NCBI RefSeq assembly: GCF_001522865.1 | Contig: NZ_LOWB01000109.1 | Span: 124,001 to 188,000, forward strand | Direction of reading: 5' to 3' | Source: Burkholderia sp. TSV86 | Lineage (GTDB): Bacteria; Pseudomonadota; Gammaproteobacteria; Burkholderiales; Burkholderiaceae | DNA: 64,000 nucleotides | Shown here: piece by piece, positions 27,871 through 37,179 of the stretch | Numbering within the stretch: position 1 is the first letter of the stretch | Layout of the letters: every line of letters starts with the position of its first letter | Translations under genes and position numbers: made by a program | Notes under the pieces: generated by a model | The model's database searches: none | What the model was told of the DNA's origin: nothing | The model's input: the letters and a program-made list of their open reading frames with translations, nothing else

Positions 27871-28881
27871 TTACCTCGTATGGCGGATGCGCGGATTGAG
27901 CACGCCGTACAGCAAATCGACGGCCAGGTTCACGACGATCACGAGCGTCGCGATCATCAAAATCCCGCCTTGCACGACCGGATAGTCGCGCCGGCCGATC
28001 GCGTCGATCAGCCATTTGCCGACGCCCGGCCACGAGAACAACGTCTCGGTCAGCACCGCGCCCGCGAGCAGCGTGCCGATCTGCAAGCCGATCACGGTGA
28101 CGACCGGAATCAGCGCGTTGCGCAGCGCGTGCACGACGACGACGCGCGCGGGCGACAAGCCCTTCGCGCGCGCGGTGCGGATGTAATCCTCGCGCAGCAC
28201 CTCGAGCATCGACGAGCGGGTCATCCGTGCGATCACCGCGAGCGGAATCGTGCCGAGCACGATCGACGGCAGGATCAGATGGCTCACCGCCGACGCGAAC
28301 GCGCCTTCCTCGCCGGAAATCAGCGTGTCGATCAGCATGAAGCCTGTCGTGTGAGGAATCTCGTACTCGACCGCGAGGCGCCCCGACACGGGCGTCCAGC
28401 CGAGATACGCGGAGAACACCATGATGAGGATCAAGCCCCACCAGAAGATCGGCATCGAATAGCCGGCAAGCGCGGTGCCCATCACGCCGTGATCGACGAG
28501 CGTGCCGCGCCTGAGCGCCGCGAACACGCCGGCGGGCAGCCCGATGGCGAGCGCGAAGACAAGCGCGCAGATCGATAATTCGACGGTGGCGGGAAAGCGC
28601 GCCAGAAATTCGCTCATCACGCTGGTGTTGGTGATGATCGACGTGCCGAGGTCGCCGTTGAGCGCACGGCCGACGTAATGCAGGTACTGGATGGGCAGCG
28701 GCTCGTCGAGCCCGAGGCGGTGCATTGCCTGCGCGTGCATCGCGGGATCGACGCCGCGCTCGCCCATCATCACTTCGATGGGGTCGCCCGGTATCAGGTG
28801 AATCAGCGCGAACGCGAGCACCGTAATGCCGACGAAAGTCGGAATCACCATGCCCACGCGGCGCAGAACGAATCGGAACAT
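27871..28881 (-). CDS. dppB: Dipeptide ABC transporter permease, DppB-type
   Basis: Inner-membrane permease subunit of 336 residues starting MFRFVLRRVGMVIPTFVGIT, then VLAFALIHLIPGDPIEVMMG, the DppB signature. The EAA-type loop reads REDYIRTARAKGLSPARVVV followed by HALRNALIPVVTVIGLQIGT. LAGAVLTETLFSWPGVGKWL and IVVNLAVDLLYGVLNPRIRH form the conserved end. It lies 112 bases downstream of dppA across a strong hairpin (see separate entry), which probably lowers its expression relative to dppA. Confidence 0.95.
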   Translation of the reverse strand: MFRFVLRRVGMVIPTFVGITVLAFALIHLIPGDPIEVMMGERGVDPAMHAQAMHRLGLDEPLPIQYLHYVGRALNGDLGTSIITNTSVMSEFLARFPATVELSICALVFALAIGLPAGVFAALRRGTLVDHGVMGTALAGYSMPIFWWGLILIMVFSAYLGWTPVSGRLAVEYEIPHTTGFMLIDTLISGEEGAFASAVSHLILPSIVLGTIPLAVIARMTRSSMLEVLREDYIRTARAKGLSPARVVVVHALRNALIPVVTVIGLQIGTLLAGAVLTETLFSWPGVGKWLIDAIGRRDYPVVQGGILMIATLVIVVNLAVDLLYGVLNPRIRHTR

Positions 28882-28915
28882 GACGCTTCTCGATATTTTC
28901 TTGTGGGAAATGTGC

Positions 28916-28954
28916 GACCGGCGACGAGGGGCTCATGGCCCCTCGTCGCCGGTC
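28916..28954 (-). promoter_or_regulatory. Perfect 17-bp intercistronic hairpin between dppA and dppB
   Basis: Left arm 28916-28932 (GACCGGCGACGAGGGGC), five-base loop TCATG, right arm 28938-28954, a perfect 17-bp stem. It follows the dppA stop (28994) by 39 bases in the direction of transcription and has no T-run on the minus strand. Such hairpins protect an upstream binding-protein message from 3' exonucleases or partly stop transcription, giving more DppA than permease. Confidence 0.85.
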
Positions 28955-28993
28955 ATTATCGTGCATCGGCCTGCCGGCGGCGCGTTTTAGCCG

Positions 28994-30622
28994 TTATTTC
29001 ACGCTCACGCCGTCAAAGCGCGCATAGCCGAGCGGGTCGATGCGCATATCGACGATGTTCTTGCGCACCGGCTGATAGACGGTCGAGTTCGCGATCGACG
29101 TAAAAGGCACCTGCTGCGCGAAGATCTGCTGCGCCTGCGTGTAGATCTTCGTTCGAGCGTCTTGCCCCGACGTCACGCGGCCCTTTTGCACCAGCTCGTC
29201 GAACGGCTTGTAGCACCAGCGCGAGAAGTTGTTGCCCTTGATCGCGTCGCAGCCGAGCAGCGTGCCGAGCCAGTTGTCCGGATCGCCGTTGTCGCCCGTC
29301 CAGCCGATCAGCATCGTGTCCTGCTCGCCCGCGTGCGCGCGCTTGATGTATTCGCCCCATTCGTAGGTGACGATCTTCGCCTGCACGCCGATCTTCGCCC
29401 AGTCGGCCTGGATCATCTCGCCCATCAGCTTGCCGTTCGGGTTGTACGGGCGCTGCACGGGCATTGCCCACAGCGTGATCGAAAAGCCGTTCGGGAAGCC
29501 CGCCTTCGCGAGCAGCGCCTTCGCCTTCGCCGGATCGTAGGCGGCGGTCTTCAAATTCTTGTCATACGACCACTGCGTGGGCGGCATCGGCGCTGATGCC
29601 GCCTGGCCCGCGCCTTGATAAACCGACTCGAGGATCGCCTTCTTGTTGATCGCCATGTCGAGCGCCTCGCGTACCTCGAGCTTGTCGAGCGGCTTGTGCT
29701 CGACGTTGTAGGCGAGATAGCCGAGATTGAAGCCCGCCTGCGACGGCATTTCGATGTTCGGATCGCTCTTGAGCGTGGCGATGTCGGCCGGGCGCGGATA
29801 GCTCATCACCTGGCACTCGTTGCGCTTGAGCTTCTGCACGCGCACGCCGGGGTCCGGCGTGATCGAGAAGATCAGCTTCGAGATCTTCACCGCGCCCTTC
29901 TTCCAATAGTCAGGATTGCCATCGAAGCGGATCGTCGCGTCCTTCGTGTAGCTGCGGAAGATGAACGGGCCCGTGCCGACCGGCTTCTGATTGATGTCGG
30001 CGGCCTTGCCGGCCTTGAGCAACTGGTCCGCATATTCAGCCGACAGAATCGACGCGAACTCCATCGCCATGTTCTGGATGAACGGCGCGTTCGGCTCCTT
30101 CAGCGTGAAGCGCACCGTGTACGGATCGACCTTGTCGATCTTCGCGATCAGCTTGTCGAGCCCCATGTCGGTGAAGTACGGGAACGACACCGGGTACGCC
30201 TTCGCGAACGGCTGGCTCGAATCGAGCATGCGCTCGAACGTGAACACCACGTCGTCCGCATTGAATTCGCGCGTCGGCTTGAAGAACTCGGTCGTGTGGA
30301 ACTTCACGCCGTGGCGCAGATGGAACGTATAAACCTTGCCGTCGGCGGAGATATCCCATTTCTCGGCGAGGCCGGGCTCGACCTTGGTGCCGCCGCGCTC
30401 GAACTCGACGAGGCGGTTGTAGATCGGGAACGTCGCCGCGGTGAAATCGACGCCGGTGGTAAATTGCGCGGAATCGAAGCCCGCCGGGCTGCCTTCTGAG
30501 CAGTAGACGAGCGTTTTGTTCGGAATCTGCGCGAATGCAGAGCCCGCGATGCCGAGCGATGCCGCTGCGACGCTCGCCGTGGCGGTAACACGCAGGGCGC
30601 GCAGCAGTCGTTTATGTTCCAT
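28994..30622 (-). CDS. dppA: Dipeptide ABC transporter periplasmic binding protein, DppA-type
   Basis: Binds peptides in the periplasm and delivers them to DppBC. The 542-residue product has a signal peptide (RVTATASVAAASLGIAGSAF, cleaved after AFA), then LVYCSEGSPAGFDSAQFTTG, VEPGLAEKWDISADGKVYTF and HLRHGVKFHTTEFFKPTREF, the family 5 binding-protein signature. Further: DVVFTFERMLDSSQPFAKAY, VRFTLKEPNAPFIQNMAMEF and RNECQVMSYPRPADIATLKS. A GGAGG site precedes the ATG and a sigma-70-like promoter lies about 50-80 bases upstream. First gene of the dppABCDF operon. Confidence 0.96.
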   Translation of the reverse strand: MEHKRLLRALRVTATASVAAASLGIAGSAFAQIPNKTLVYCSEGSPAGFDSAQFTTGVDFTAATFPIYNRLVEFERGGTKVEPGLAEKWDISADGKVYTFHLRHGVKFHTTEFFKPTREFNADDVVFTFERMLDSSQPFAKAYPVSFPYFTDMGLDKLIAKIDKVDPYTVRFTLKEPNAPFIQNMAMEFASILSAEYADQLLKAGKAADINQKPVGTGPFIFRSYTKDATIRFDGNPDYWKKGAVKISKLIFSITPDPGVRVQKLKRNECQVMSYPRPADIATLKSDPNIEMPSQAGFNLGYLAYNVEHKPLDKLEVREALDMAINKKAILESVYQGAGQAASAPMPPTQWSYDKNLKTAAYDPAKAKALLAKAGFPNGFSITLWAMPVQRPYNPNGKLMGEMIQADWAKIGVQAKIVTYEWGEYIKRAHAGEQDTMLIGWTGDNGDPDNWLGTLLGCDAIKGNNFSRWCYKPFDELVQKGRVTSGQDARTKIYTQAQQIFAQQVPFTSIANSTVYQPVRKNIVDMRIDPLGYARFDGVSVK

Positions 30623-30670
30623 TATTTCCTCCAGTCTCCAGTTCAGGGCCGGCTGGGCCGGCGTAGCCGG

Positions 30671-30700
30671 ATATTACTTGAGCTTTCGTAACGGCAACAA
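30671..30700 (-). promoter_or_regulatory. Putative sigma-70 promoter of dppA
   Basis: On the minus strand TTGTTG (30695-30700) and TAATAT (30671-30676) are separated by 18 bases, close to the sigma-70 consensus. It lies in a short AT-rich patch about 50 bases before the dppA start. Visual call only. Confidence 0.45.
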
Positions 30701-30782
30701 GCTGGAGAAAAATACCGGTGCGGCGGCGAAACGCCCTCGCCACATCGTTCGGCGCGCCGGGCGAAGCCCCGGCGCGTGCGCG

Positions 30783-32078
30783 CTACCAGTCCGGATCGGC
30801 GCGTTTGTCGGGCACGCACGCGATTGCGACGAACGATAACGCAAGCCCCGTCATCACATAATAAGTGGGCGCAAGCGGCGTACCTGTCGCCTTGATGAGC
30901 CATGTGACGATGAACTGACCAAAGCCGCCGAACAGCATCACGGCGACGTTATACGCGATCGACAACCCGGTCGAGCGGGCATTGGGCGGAAACGACTCGG
31001 CGATCATCGCGCCGAACGGCCCGTAATAGCCCGCCAGCGTAATGGACAGAATCGCCTGAACGAGTATGAGCCGCGCGATGCTCGGCTGCGCGTCGAGCCA
31101 GATGAAAAGTGGATAAATCAGCACGAGCGTGAGCCCGAGCGCCCACAGCGACAAGCCCTTGCGTCCAATCCGATCGGACCACGCGCCCGCGAGCGGCGAG
31201 AGCACCGTCAACAGCAGGTTGCCGACGATCACCGCATAGAACGACTGCGCATACGGCAGCTTCAGCTGCTTCACCGCAAACGTCGGCAGATAGCTGATCA
31301 GCACGTAGATCGTCACCGTGAGCGCGATCACCGAGCCGAGCCCGCACGCGACCGCGCGCCCGTGGCGCACGAGCACCTCGCGCAGCGTCACGCGCGGCGC
31401 ACGCTCGCGCGCGTGCACGAACGCCTCCGAATCGGCCAGATGCCGGCGCAGATAAAACCCGATCGGCCCGATCAGCAGCCCGAGCAGAAACGGCACGCGC
31501 CAGCCCCATGCGTGCAGCGCGTCGGCCGACAGCCCGCGCGTCACCGCCGCGCCGGCGAGCGCGCCGACGAGCAACGCCGCAGCCTGGCTCGACATTTGCC
31601 AGCCGCCGTAAAAGCCGCGCCGCGACAGGGGCGCCGCCTCGATCAGCAGCGCGGTCGCGCTGCCGAATTCGCCCCCGGCGGAAAACCCTTGCAGCAAACG
31701 CCCGAGCACGATCAGCAGCGGCCCGCCGATGCCGATCGCCGCATAAGTCGGCGCAAACGCGAGCAGGAAGATGCCCGCCGTCATCAGCAGGATCACGAGC
31801 GACAGCGCCGCCTTGCGCCCCGCGCGATCCGCGTAGAGCCCGAGCACAATGCCGCCGATCGGCCGCATGAAGAACGCGACGCCGAACGTCGCGGTCGTGA
31901 GCAGCAATGCCGAATATTCGTTCGACGTTGGAAAAAACAACTCGGCGATCACAACCGCCATGAAGCTAAACACGGTGAAGTCGTACCATTCGAGCGCGTT
32001 GCCGATCACGGCCGCCGCCACCGCACGCCGGTTCAACGCGTGCCCTGCCGATTTCGTCGAAGCCGCAACCGTTGCCAT
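30783..32078 (-). CDS. MFS transporter, metabolite:proton symporter (MHS) family
   Basis: A 431-residue, 12-helix carrier of the MHS branch (ProP, KgtP, ShiA, CitA relatives). The start at 32078 follows a G-rich ribosome site and gives MATVAASTKSAGHALNRRAV, then the family motif AAVIGNALEWYDFTVFSFMA. Next are FFMRPIGGIVLGLYADRAGR, LLQGFSAGGEFGSATALLIE, RRGFYGGWQMSSQAAALLVG and WGWRVPFLLGLLIGPIGFYL; PLAGAWSDRIGRKGLSLWAL is the second conserved loop. The substrate cannot be read from sequence; organic acids and betaines are usual. The frame is open upstream to 32390, but that part is not family-like and crosses the HiPIP terminator. Confidence 0.92.
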   Translation of the reverse strand: MATVAASTKSAGHALNRRAVAAAVIGNALEWYDFTVFSFMAVVIAELFFPTSNEYSALLLTTATFGVAFFMRPIGGIVLGLYADRAGRKAALSLVILLMTAGIFLLAFAPTYAAIGIGGPLLIVLGRLLQGFSAGGEFGSATALLIEAAPLSRRGFYGGWQMSSQAAALLVGALAGAAVTRGLSADALHAWGWRVPFLLGLLIGPIGFYLRRHLADSEAFVHARERAPRVTLREVLVRHGRAVACGLGSVIALTVTIYVLISYLPTFAVKQLKLPYAQSFYAVIVGNLLLTVLSPLAGAWSDRIGRKGLSLWALGLTLVLIYPLFIWLDAQPSIARLILVQAILSITLAGYYGPFGAMIAESFPPNARSTGLSIAYNVAVMLFGGFGQFIVTWLIKATGTPLAPTYYVMTGLALSFVAIACVPDKRADPDW

Positions 32079-32179
32079 CCCCGCCCCTCGTTGCCGTCGC
32101 GCGCCGGACCATGCCGCGCGCCTGCCGTGCGTACCGCCGTCAGCGAGTGTAGAAAGTGGAGGAACCGATTTCAAGCGAT

Positions 32180-32216
32180 AAAAAAAACGCCCAGTGTCGA
32201 CGGACAGCGGGCGTTT
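32180..32216 (-). terminator. Rho-independent terminator of the HiPIP gene
   Basis: Arms AAACGCCC (32185-32192) and GGGCGTTT (32209-32216) with a 16-base loop; on the minus strand the second arm runs into a T-run (A-run 32180-32187 on the plus strand). It lies 54 bases beyond the HiPIP stop and before the MHS transporter gene, so it separates the two. Confidence 0.85.
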
Positions 32217-32269
32217 GCACGGCCGAAAGGCGCTGCCGCGGGATTGCCGCGCGACGCGCCACGCGACCG

Positions 32270-32584
32270 TCAGGCCATCTTGGTGAACGCGCTGCACCAG
32301 CCCTTCGCCGAGACCTGCTTGCCGGGGAACGCGCCGCACGGCCCAGACGCCGAACCTTTCTTGCCCTGATACAGCATGCAGCCCGAGCATGTCTCGCCGG
32401 CCGCGTATTTCGGGTACTTCGCCTTGTCGACCTTGGCAGCATCGGCCTTATAGCCGAGCGCGCCAGCGGTCGGATCGGTTTCGGCCAGCATCGGCAGATC
32501 GGCGGCGAACGCTTCGCGCGTCAACGCGAGTGCGGACAGCGCGCCGACACTCGTCATCAGGAAAACCCTGCGAGACGTCTTCAT
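32270..32584 (-). CDS. High-potential iron-sulfur protein (HiPIP)
   Basis: A small periplasmic [4Fe-4S] electron carrier. The ATG at 32584 (GGAG site nine bases before) gives 104 residues. The N-terminus MKTSRRVFLMTSVGALSALA is a Tat-type signal (SRRVFL), cleaved near AFA-ADLP. The mature part has the HiPIP cysteines: CSGC, then one in GPCGAFPGK and one in GWCSAF. KYAAGETCSGCMLYQGKK and GKQVSAKGWCSAFTKMA match the family closely. Its partner oxidase or reductase is not evident nearby. It has its own terminator. Confidence 0.95.
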   Translation of the reverse strand: MKTSRRVFLMTSVGALSALALTREAFAADLPMLAETDPTAGALGYKADAAKVDKAKYPKYAAGETCSGCMLYQGKKGSASGPCGAFPGKQVSAKGWCSAFTKMA

Positions 32585-32877
32585 GGGAATTCGCTCCAAC
32601 ATATATATTGTGGGGTTGTCGCCTCCGGGGCCTGCTCACGCTAATCACGTGCTGCGCCCGCCGCCGCGCAGTTTTCAAGGTCGCGGCCATGAGCGTGGCT
32701 GCGTGCCATGTGGCTGGCCGCACTCGCCTGCCCGCTCGGGTTTAGCGTGAACAGGCCCTCGTCAGCACAAGTAAGCATACGCTTCATGCACCCGGCTGTG
32801 GCACGGGTGATGCCGGAGATAAAGGATTCGCCAACAGCCGGCGCACCCGCGCCGCATCGGCCGCGCACCCGCCACGC

Positions 32878-33990
32878 TCAAGCGCGCGCGATCATCTCGC
32901 CGACGCGCTGCGCGATCGCGAGCGACGCCGTCAGCCCCGGCGATTCGATGCCGAACAGGTTCACGAGCCCGCGCACGCCATGCTGCGCAGCGCCCTGGAT
33001 CACGAAATCGGCGGCCGGCTCGCCGGGCCCCGCCACCTTCGAACGCACGCCCGCGTATGCCGGTTGCAGCGCGCCGTCGGGCAGGCCGGGCCAGTAAGTG
33101 CGAATCGCCGTGTAGAACGCTCCGGCGCGGCGCGGATCGACGTCGTAGCGCAACGTATCGATCCATTCAACGTCGGGCCCGAAACGCGCGCGCCCCGCCA
33201 GATCGAGCGTCAGGTGCACGCCAAGCCCGGCCCGGTCCGGCACCGGGTAGACGAGATGGTTGAACGGCGCGCGCCCCGACAGGCTGAAATAATTGCCGCG
33301 CGCCAAATAAAGCGGTGGCACCCAGCGCGGATCGAACCCGCCGATGCGCCGCGCGAGCGCCTGCGCACCGAGCCCCGCGCTGTTGATCACGCACGCGGCG
33401 TCAATCTCGGCAGGCGCGCTTGCGCCGACGCGCACCACGAAGCGCCCGCCCGCCGCGTCGACCGATTCGACCGGCGAGCGCAGCGCGCATACGGCGCCTT
33501 CACGCTCGGCATCGCCCAGCAGCGCAAGCATCAGTTGATGGCTGTCGACGATGCCCGTGCCCGGCGAGAACAGCGCCTCGACGCATTCGAGCGCGGGCTC
33601 GAGCGCCTGCACTTCGTCGCGCGACAGCGTCAGCAGATCAAGCACGCCGTTTTCCTCGGCGCGCGCGGCAATCGCCTTCAGCTGCTTTGCCTGTCCCGCT
33701 GACGTCGCAACGATCAGCTTTCCGCAACGCTTATGAGGAATGTTGTGAGTTTCGCAAAAATCGTACAGCAGATCGCGCCCATGCACGCACAGCGACGCCT
33801 TCAACGAGCCGCGCGGATAGTAGATTCCCGCGTGTATCACTTCGCTGTTGCGCGCGCTCATTCCGGTGCCGATCGCATCGGCCGCCTCGACAATCAGCGT
33901 TTCGCGCCCGCGTGCGGCCAATTCGCGCGCGATCGCAAGGCCCACCACCCCCGCGCCGATCACCACACAATCTATCCGCTCCATCGTCAT
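32878..33990 (-). CDS. FAD-dependent oxidoreductase, L-2-hydroxyglutarate oxidase-like (LhgO)
   Basis: A 370-residue flavoprotein of the DAO/LhgO type. FAD-binding Rossmann motif [20 protein letters not shown] near residue 9, then [20 protein letters not shown] and [20 protein letters not shown], strongly characteristic of L-2-hydroxyglutarate oxidases. Later [14 protein letters not shown] and [40 protein letters not shown], and the C-terminal FAD contact [20 protein letters not shown]. Start at 33990; a second ATG two codons in is equally possible. It lies between HiPIP and an AAA ATPase, with no operon partner visible. Substrate specificity within the family is inferred. Confidence 0.88.
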   Translation of the reverse strand: MTMERIDCVVIGAGVVGLAIARELAARGRETLIVEAADAIGTGMSARNSEVIHAGIYYPRGSLKASLCVHGRDLLYDFCETHNIPHKRCGKLIVATSAGQAKQLKAIAARAEENGVLDLLTLSRDEVQALEPALECVEALFSPGTGIVDSHQLMLALLGDAEREGAVCALRSPVESVDAAGGRFVVRVGASAPAEIDAACVINSAGLGAQALARRIGGFDPRWVPPLYLARGNYFSLSGRAPFNHLVYPVPDRAGLGVHLTLDLAGRARFGPDVEWIDTLRYDVDPRRAGAFYTAIRTYWPGLPDGALQPAYAGVRSKVAGPGEPAADFVIQGAAQHGVRGLVNLFGIESPGLTASLAIAQRVGEMIARA

Positions 33991-34105
33991 TCGCGTCGCT
34001 CACGCGCTTGAAAGCAGGATTTTCGATTGTACGTCGCGCCCGCGATGGATGCGCGATGTGAAAATGCGCGCGCCGATCGCAAACGCGAGCACGCCCGCCA
34101 GCGCG

Positions 34106-35086
34106 CTAAAACCCGATCGACCGGCGCCGCCCTGCGCTTTCATCGACGTCGATGTCGCATGGCACGATGATGTCGCGCCCGTCGAGCCGCGCCGCACCGA
34201 ATGCGTGCAGCAGCGTGCGGCGCATCGTGCGCGGCGGCATCGCGGCAAGCACGTCGAGCGCATCGTCGCCGAGCGTCTCGGGAAAACGCCGCCCCCACGC
34301 GTGCGCGTTACGGATCTCCATGTAAATGGTCTGCGCGATCCGGCGCGCGCCCGCCGGATCGGGCGGCTCGATCTCGTAGACGTTCATCCGGTTCAGCAGC
34401 GGCTCGGGAATCGCATGCGCGTCGTTCGCGGTCGCGATCCAGATCACGTTGCCCGCGTCGATCGGCACCTCGGCGAACTCGTCGACGAACGCGCGCGCGG
34501 TGTCGTACTCGAGCAGCGCGTACAGCGCACCGAGCGGATCGTATTGCGCGTCGCTGCCCGCCTTGTCGATTTCGTCGATCGCGATCACCGGGTTCGCATA
34601 GCAACCGTTGACGAGCGCATCGAACACCTTGCCCGGCTTCGCGTTCTTCCACTGCGACGAGGCGCCCGACAAGACCCAGCCCGCCGTCAGCGAACTCATC
34701 GGCACGTAGTGGTAAGCGGTCCCGAGCATTCTCGCGAGCGCCTTCGCGAAATGCGTCTTGCCAATGCCCGGCGCGCCGAGCAGCAGAATCGGCATCAATT
34801 CGAGGCGGTCGTCGGTTTCCAGACAGAGCGCGACCTGCTTGCGCACGTCGTCGAGCGGTTCGGCGAAATTCGGCAACGCCTCGGCAAGCGAATCGAACGC
34901 GGGCATCCGTGTCGGCTTCACGCAAAAGCGCAGGTTCCCCGATTTCAGCATTTTCTCGTAGGTCGCGCGCAATGCGTCGCTCGCGCCTTCGTTCAAGTCG
35001 TTCAACGCCGTCTCGACGCGCTCCATATCGTAGACCGTGCTGAACGACGCCACCGCCAGTTCCTGTTTCACCATTGCCGTCGTCAT
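34106..35086 (-). CDS. Stand-alone Lon-type AAA ATPase
   Basis: A 326-residue cytosolic AAA+ protein. Walker A is GAPGIGKTHFAKALARML, Walker B ANPVIAIDEIDKAGSDAQYD, sensor 1 NVIWIATANDAHAIPEPLLN followed by RMNVYEI, which ends in the conserved arginine region. The small helical lid follows (AQTIYMEIRNAHAWGRRFPE). The pattern is closest to the ATPase module of Lon, but there is no Ser-Lys protease domain and no LON N-domain. The start at 35086 follows GAGG; the frame is open upstream but unconserved. Function unknown; perhaps a remodelling or disaggregation role. Confidence 0.85.
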   Translation of the reverse strand: MTTAMVKQELAVASFSTVYDMERVETALNDLNEGASDALRATYEKMLKSGNLRFCVKPTRMPAFDSLAEALPNFAEPLDDVRKQVALCLETDDRLELMPILLLGAPGIGKTHFAKALARMLGTAYHYVPMSSLTAGWVLSGASSQWKNAKPGKVFDALVNGCYANPVIAIDEIDKAGSDAQYDPLGALYALLEYDTARAFVDEFAEVPIDAGNVIWIATANDAHAIPEPLLNRMNVYEIEPPDPAGARRIAQTIYMEIRNAHAWGRRFPETLGDDALDVLAAMPPRTMRRTLLHAFGAARLDGRDIIVPCDIDVDESAGRRRSIGF

Positions 35087-35442
35087 TGCCCACCTCGTCT
35101 TGCTTACCGCCATGCGGCCCTTAACTTTCACGACTTCAGTGTATCCAGCCGAAACACACACGCAAGCGAGCAGCCGCCGCAGGGTGCTGCTAACATGCAA
35201 GCGCCGCGCGGCGCGCGTATCATCGTCAATTCGCGCCGATATCGTGCCGGACACCCCGTCCGTGCGTTCGCGGCATGCGCTGTTCGCGGCGCGCCCATTC
35301 GTTGGTTTGCCGCGCACGCGCGCTTGCAGCGCCGCGCGGCGCACTCATCCCGTTAAAGCGGCCGATCGCGGCGGCGCGGAAAAAAGATGAACCGCGCCCG
35401 AACCCGCACGGTCTGAAGTTGGTTCATTCGTTTAGACGCAAG
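35087..35442. other. Gap between the AAA ATPase and the secreted-protein gene
   Basis: A 356-base divergent intergenic region holding the promoters of both genes. The part next to the ATPase (35110-35150) is relatively AT-rich (TTAACTTTCACGACTTCAGTG), a likely promoter zone. The rest is GC-rich with open frames of no visible family. I see no terminator, operator symmetry or RNA gene here. Confidence 0.4.
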
Positions 35443-36147
35443 ATGCCTGCCTGCCTCGCCCTCGCCAGAAAATTGCTGCTCGACGCCGGCGCGGCGGCCG
35501 CGCTCGGCGCCGCCGCCGGTGGCGCGTATGCGCAGAGCGCTTCGCAACCCGCCTCTCAGCCCGCTTCATCGCCCGCGTTTCAGCCCAGTTCGCAGCCCGT
35601 TATCGATTGGGAGATTCAAGTCGTGCGCGACGGTCAAACAGTCGACACGTTCAAGCAGAAAACCACGGTCGGCCAAGCGCGCTCGGATACGCACCGCTTT
35701 GCCGCCGCGTCCGGCGGCGGTTGCGGCACGGCGGACACGGCCGGCGCATGGGGGGCGTCGGGCGGGGCTGCGGCGTCGGGTACATCAGGCGCATCCGCCA
35801 GCCTGTCGAACGCAGCGAGCGCCGATGGGGCATCCGCGTCGGCGCCGGCCGCAACCGAGGACACATCGTCCGCCCACCCCGCCGCCGCGCCTTCACGAAC
35901 GATCACGGTCGCGCCGCTCTACGTCGAGGACGATGCGGTCTCGCTCGCGATCGACGTGCAGGAAACGTTCCCCGACAGCGACACCGCGCGCACGGCAAGC
36001 AGCGCGCCGTGCTCCGCTTCACCGCGACGCATTGTCGCGAGCCATCCGGGCCTGAACGCGCGCGCCGCCCAGTGGACCGACTGGACGCTCGCCGAGCGCG
36101 ATCCGCGACTCGTCTACCGCATACGCGCCCGCGTCGTCGAGAATTGA
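35443..36147 (+). CDS. Predicted exported protein of unknown function
   Basis: A 234-residue protein I do not recognise. The ATG at 35443 starts a signal peptide (ALARKLLLDAGAAAALGAAA, cleaved near AYA-QS). A repeat of Ser/Ala/Gln-Pro tetrapeptides follows (residues 29-52), encoded by a 12-base tandem repeat (TCGCAACCCGCC and variants). A first beta-like part reads DWEIQVVRDGQTVDTFKQKT; an Ala/Ser/Gly-rich linker follows with one Cys; then TITVAPLYVEDDAVSLAIDV and RIRARVVEN suggest a second beta domain. Two Cys (in GGCGT and APCSAS) could bond. It is followed six bases later by an EEP-fold enzyme gene. Confidence 0.75.
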   Translation: MPACLALARKLLLDAGAAAALGAAAGGAYAQSASQPASQPASSPAFQPSSQPVIDWEIQVVRDGQTVDTFKQKTTVGQARSDTHRFAAASGGGCGTADTAGAWGASGGAAASGTSGASASLSNAASADGASASAPAATEDTSSAHPAAAPSRTITVAPLYVEDDAVSLAIDVQETFPDSDTARTASSAPCSASPRRIVASHPGLNARAAQWTDWTLAERDPRLVYRIRARVVEN

Positions 36148-36152
36148 CCGAT

Positions 36153-36962
36153 ATGCACGTGCCCAAACCGCTCGCGCTCGCCGAACCGCAGCCTGTCGCC
36201 AACGAAATCACCGCGGTGAGCTGGAACCTGCACAAGGGCCGCTCGCCGCTCGGCTTTACCGCATGGCATGCGATGCGCAGTTGGGTACAGGCAACGCACG
36301 CCGACATCTATTTCCTGCAGGAGGCGATGGCGCGGCGCATGCCGCGGCCCGTGCTCGCGCCGGGCTTCGGCGCGCAGATCGAGGAGCCGGTCGACGATGT
36401 CTGGCATTGCCAGGCCACCGAGATCGCGCGCTCGCTCGACTGGCAGATCGCGCTCGGCCTGAACGTCTTCAAACCGTCGTGGCGGCACGGCAACGCGATC
36501 CTGTCACCGCATCCGCTCGATCTCGGCGGCCGCTGGGACATCTCCGCGCACCGTTTCGAGCGCCGCGGCCTGCTCGTCGCGCGCGCGACGCTGGCTGGCG
36601 CGGCAGAGCCCGTCACGCTGATGTGCGCGCACCTCGCGCTCACGCGCGCCGCGCGCCTGCGGCAAATGAACTGGATCGCGCATTGGATCGAGCGCAACGC
36701 GAACACCGGGCCGCTCGTCCTCGCGGGCGATTTCAACGACTGGCGCAACGATTCGATCCCCCTTTTCAACGAGATCGGCTTATCCGAAGTCGCGACGCTG
36801 CTCGGCGAATCGGGGCGCACGTTTCCCGCATTCTCGCCCGCGCTCGCGCTCGACAAGATGTTCGTGCGCGGGCTCACGCCGCTCGAATGGCGCGCGCCGG
36901 CCGACGAGGCGGCGTGGCTGTCCGACCATCTGCCGTATGTTGCGCGGCTGCGCTTCGACTAG
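36153..36962 (+). CDS. Endonuclease/exonuclease/phosphatase-fold hydrolase
   Basis: A 269-residue EEP-fold enzyme starting MHVPKPLALAEPQPVANEIT. Motifs in order: SWNLHKGRSPLGFTAWHA (metal-binding Asn), YFLQEAMAR (metal-binding Glu), HRFERRGLLVARATLAG, LMCAHLALTRAARLRQM, GPLVLAGDFNDWRNDS (catalytic Asp and Asn), and the final WLSDHLPYVARLRF (His). The set matches the YbhP-like subfamily, proposed to act on nucleic acids or phospholipid-like diesters. The six-base gap to the upstream gene suggests one operon; cleavage target unknown. Confidence 0.9.
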   Translation: MHVPKPLALAEPQPVANEITAVSWNLHKGRSPLGFTAWHAMRSWVQATHADIYFLQEAMARRMPRPVLAPGFGAQIEEPVDDVWHCQATEIARSLDWQIALGLNVFKPSWRHGNAILSPHPLDLGGRWDISAHRFERRGLLVARATLAGAAEPVTLMCAHLALTRAARLRQMNWIAHWIERNANTGPLVLAGDFNDWRNDSIPLFNEIGLSEVATLLGESGRTFPAFSPALALDKMFVRGLTPLEWRAPADEAAWLSDHLPYVARLRFD

Positions 36963-37179
36963 GCGCGCCCGCCCTCCTCCGGCGCACGCGGGCGCGGCCT
37001 CGCCGCCCAAAGCCTTGACGCCGTCCCGGCAATCAGACCCGCGATTCGCGCAAGCAAGGTAAAATAGCCGGTCTTCCAATCGTCAGTTATATCGAGTAGG
37101 CGCGCGCTTCGCGCCCGCCTGTCGGCCGCGGTCCGCGGATCACGCGCCGGTGCTCTCGTTTTTCGCCGTTTTCGAATCC

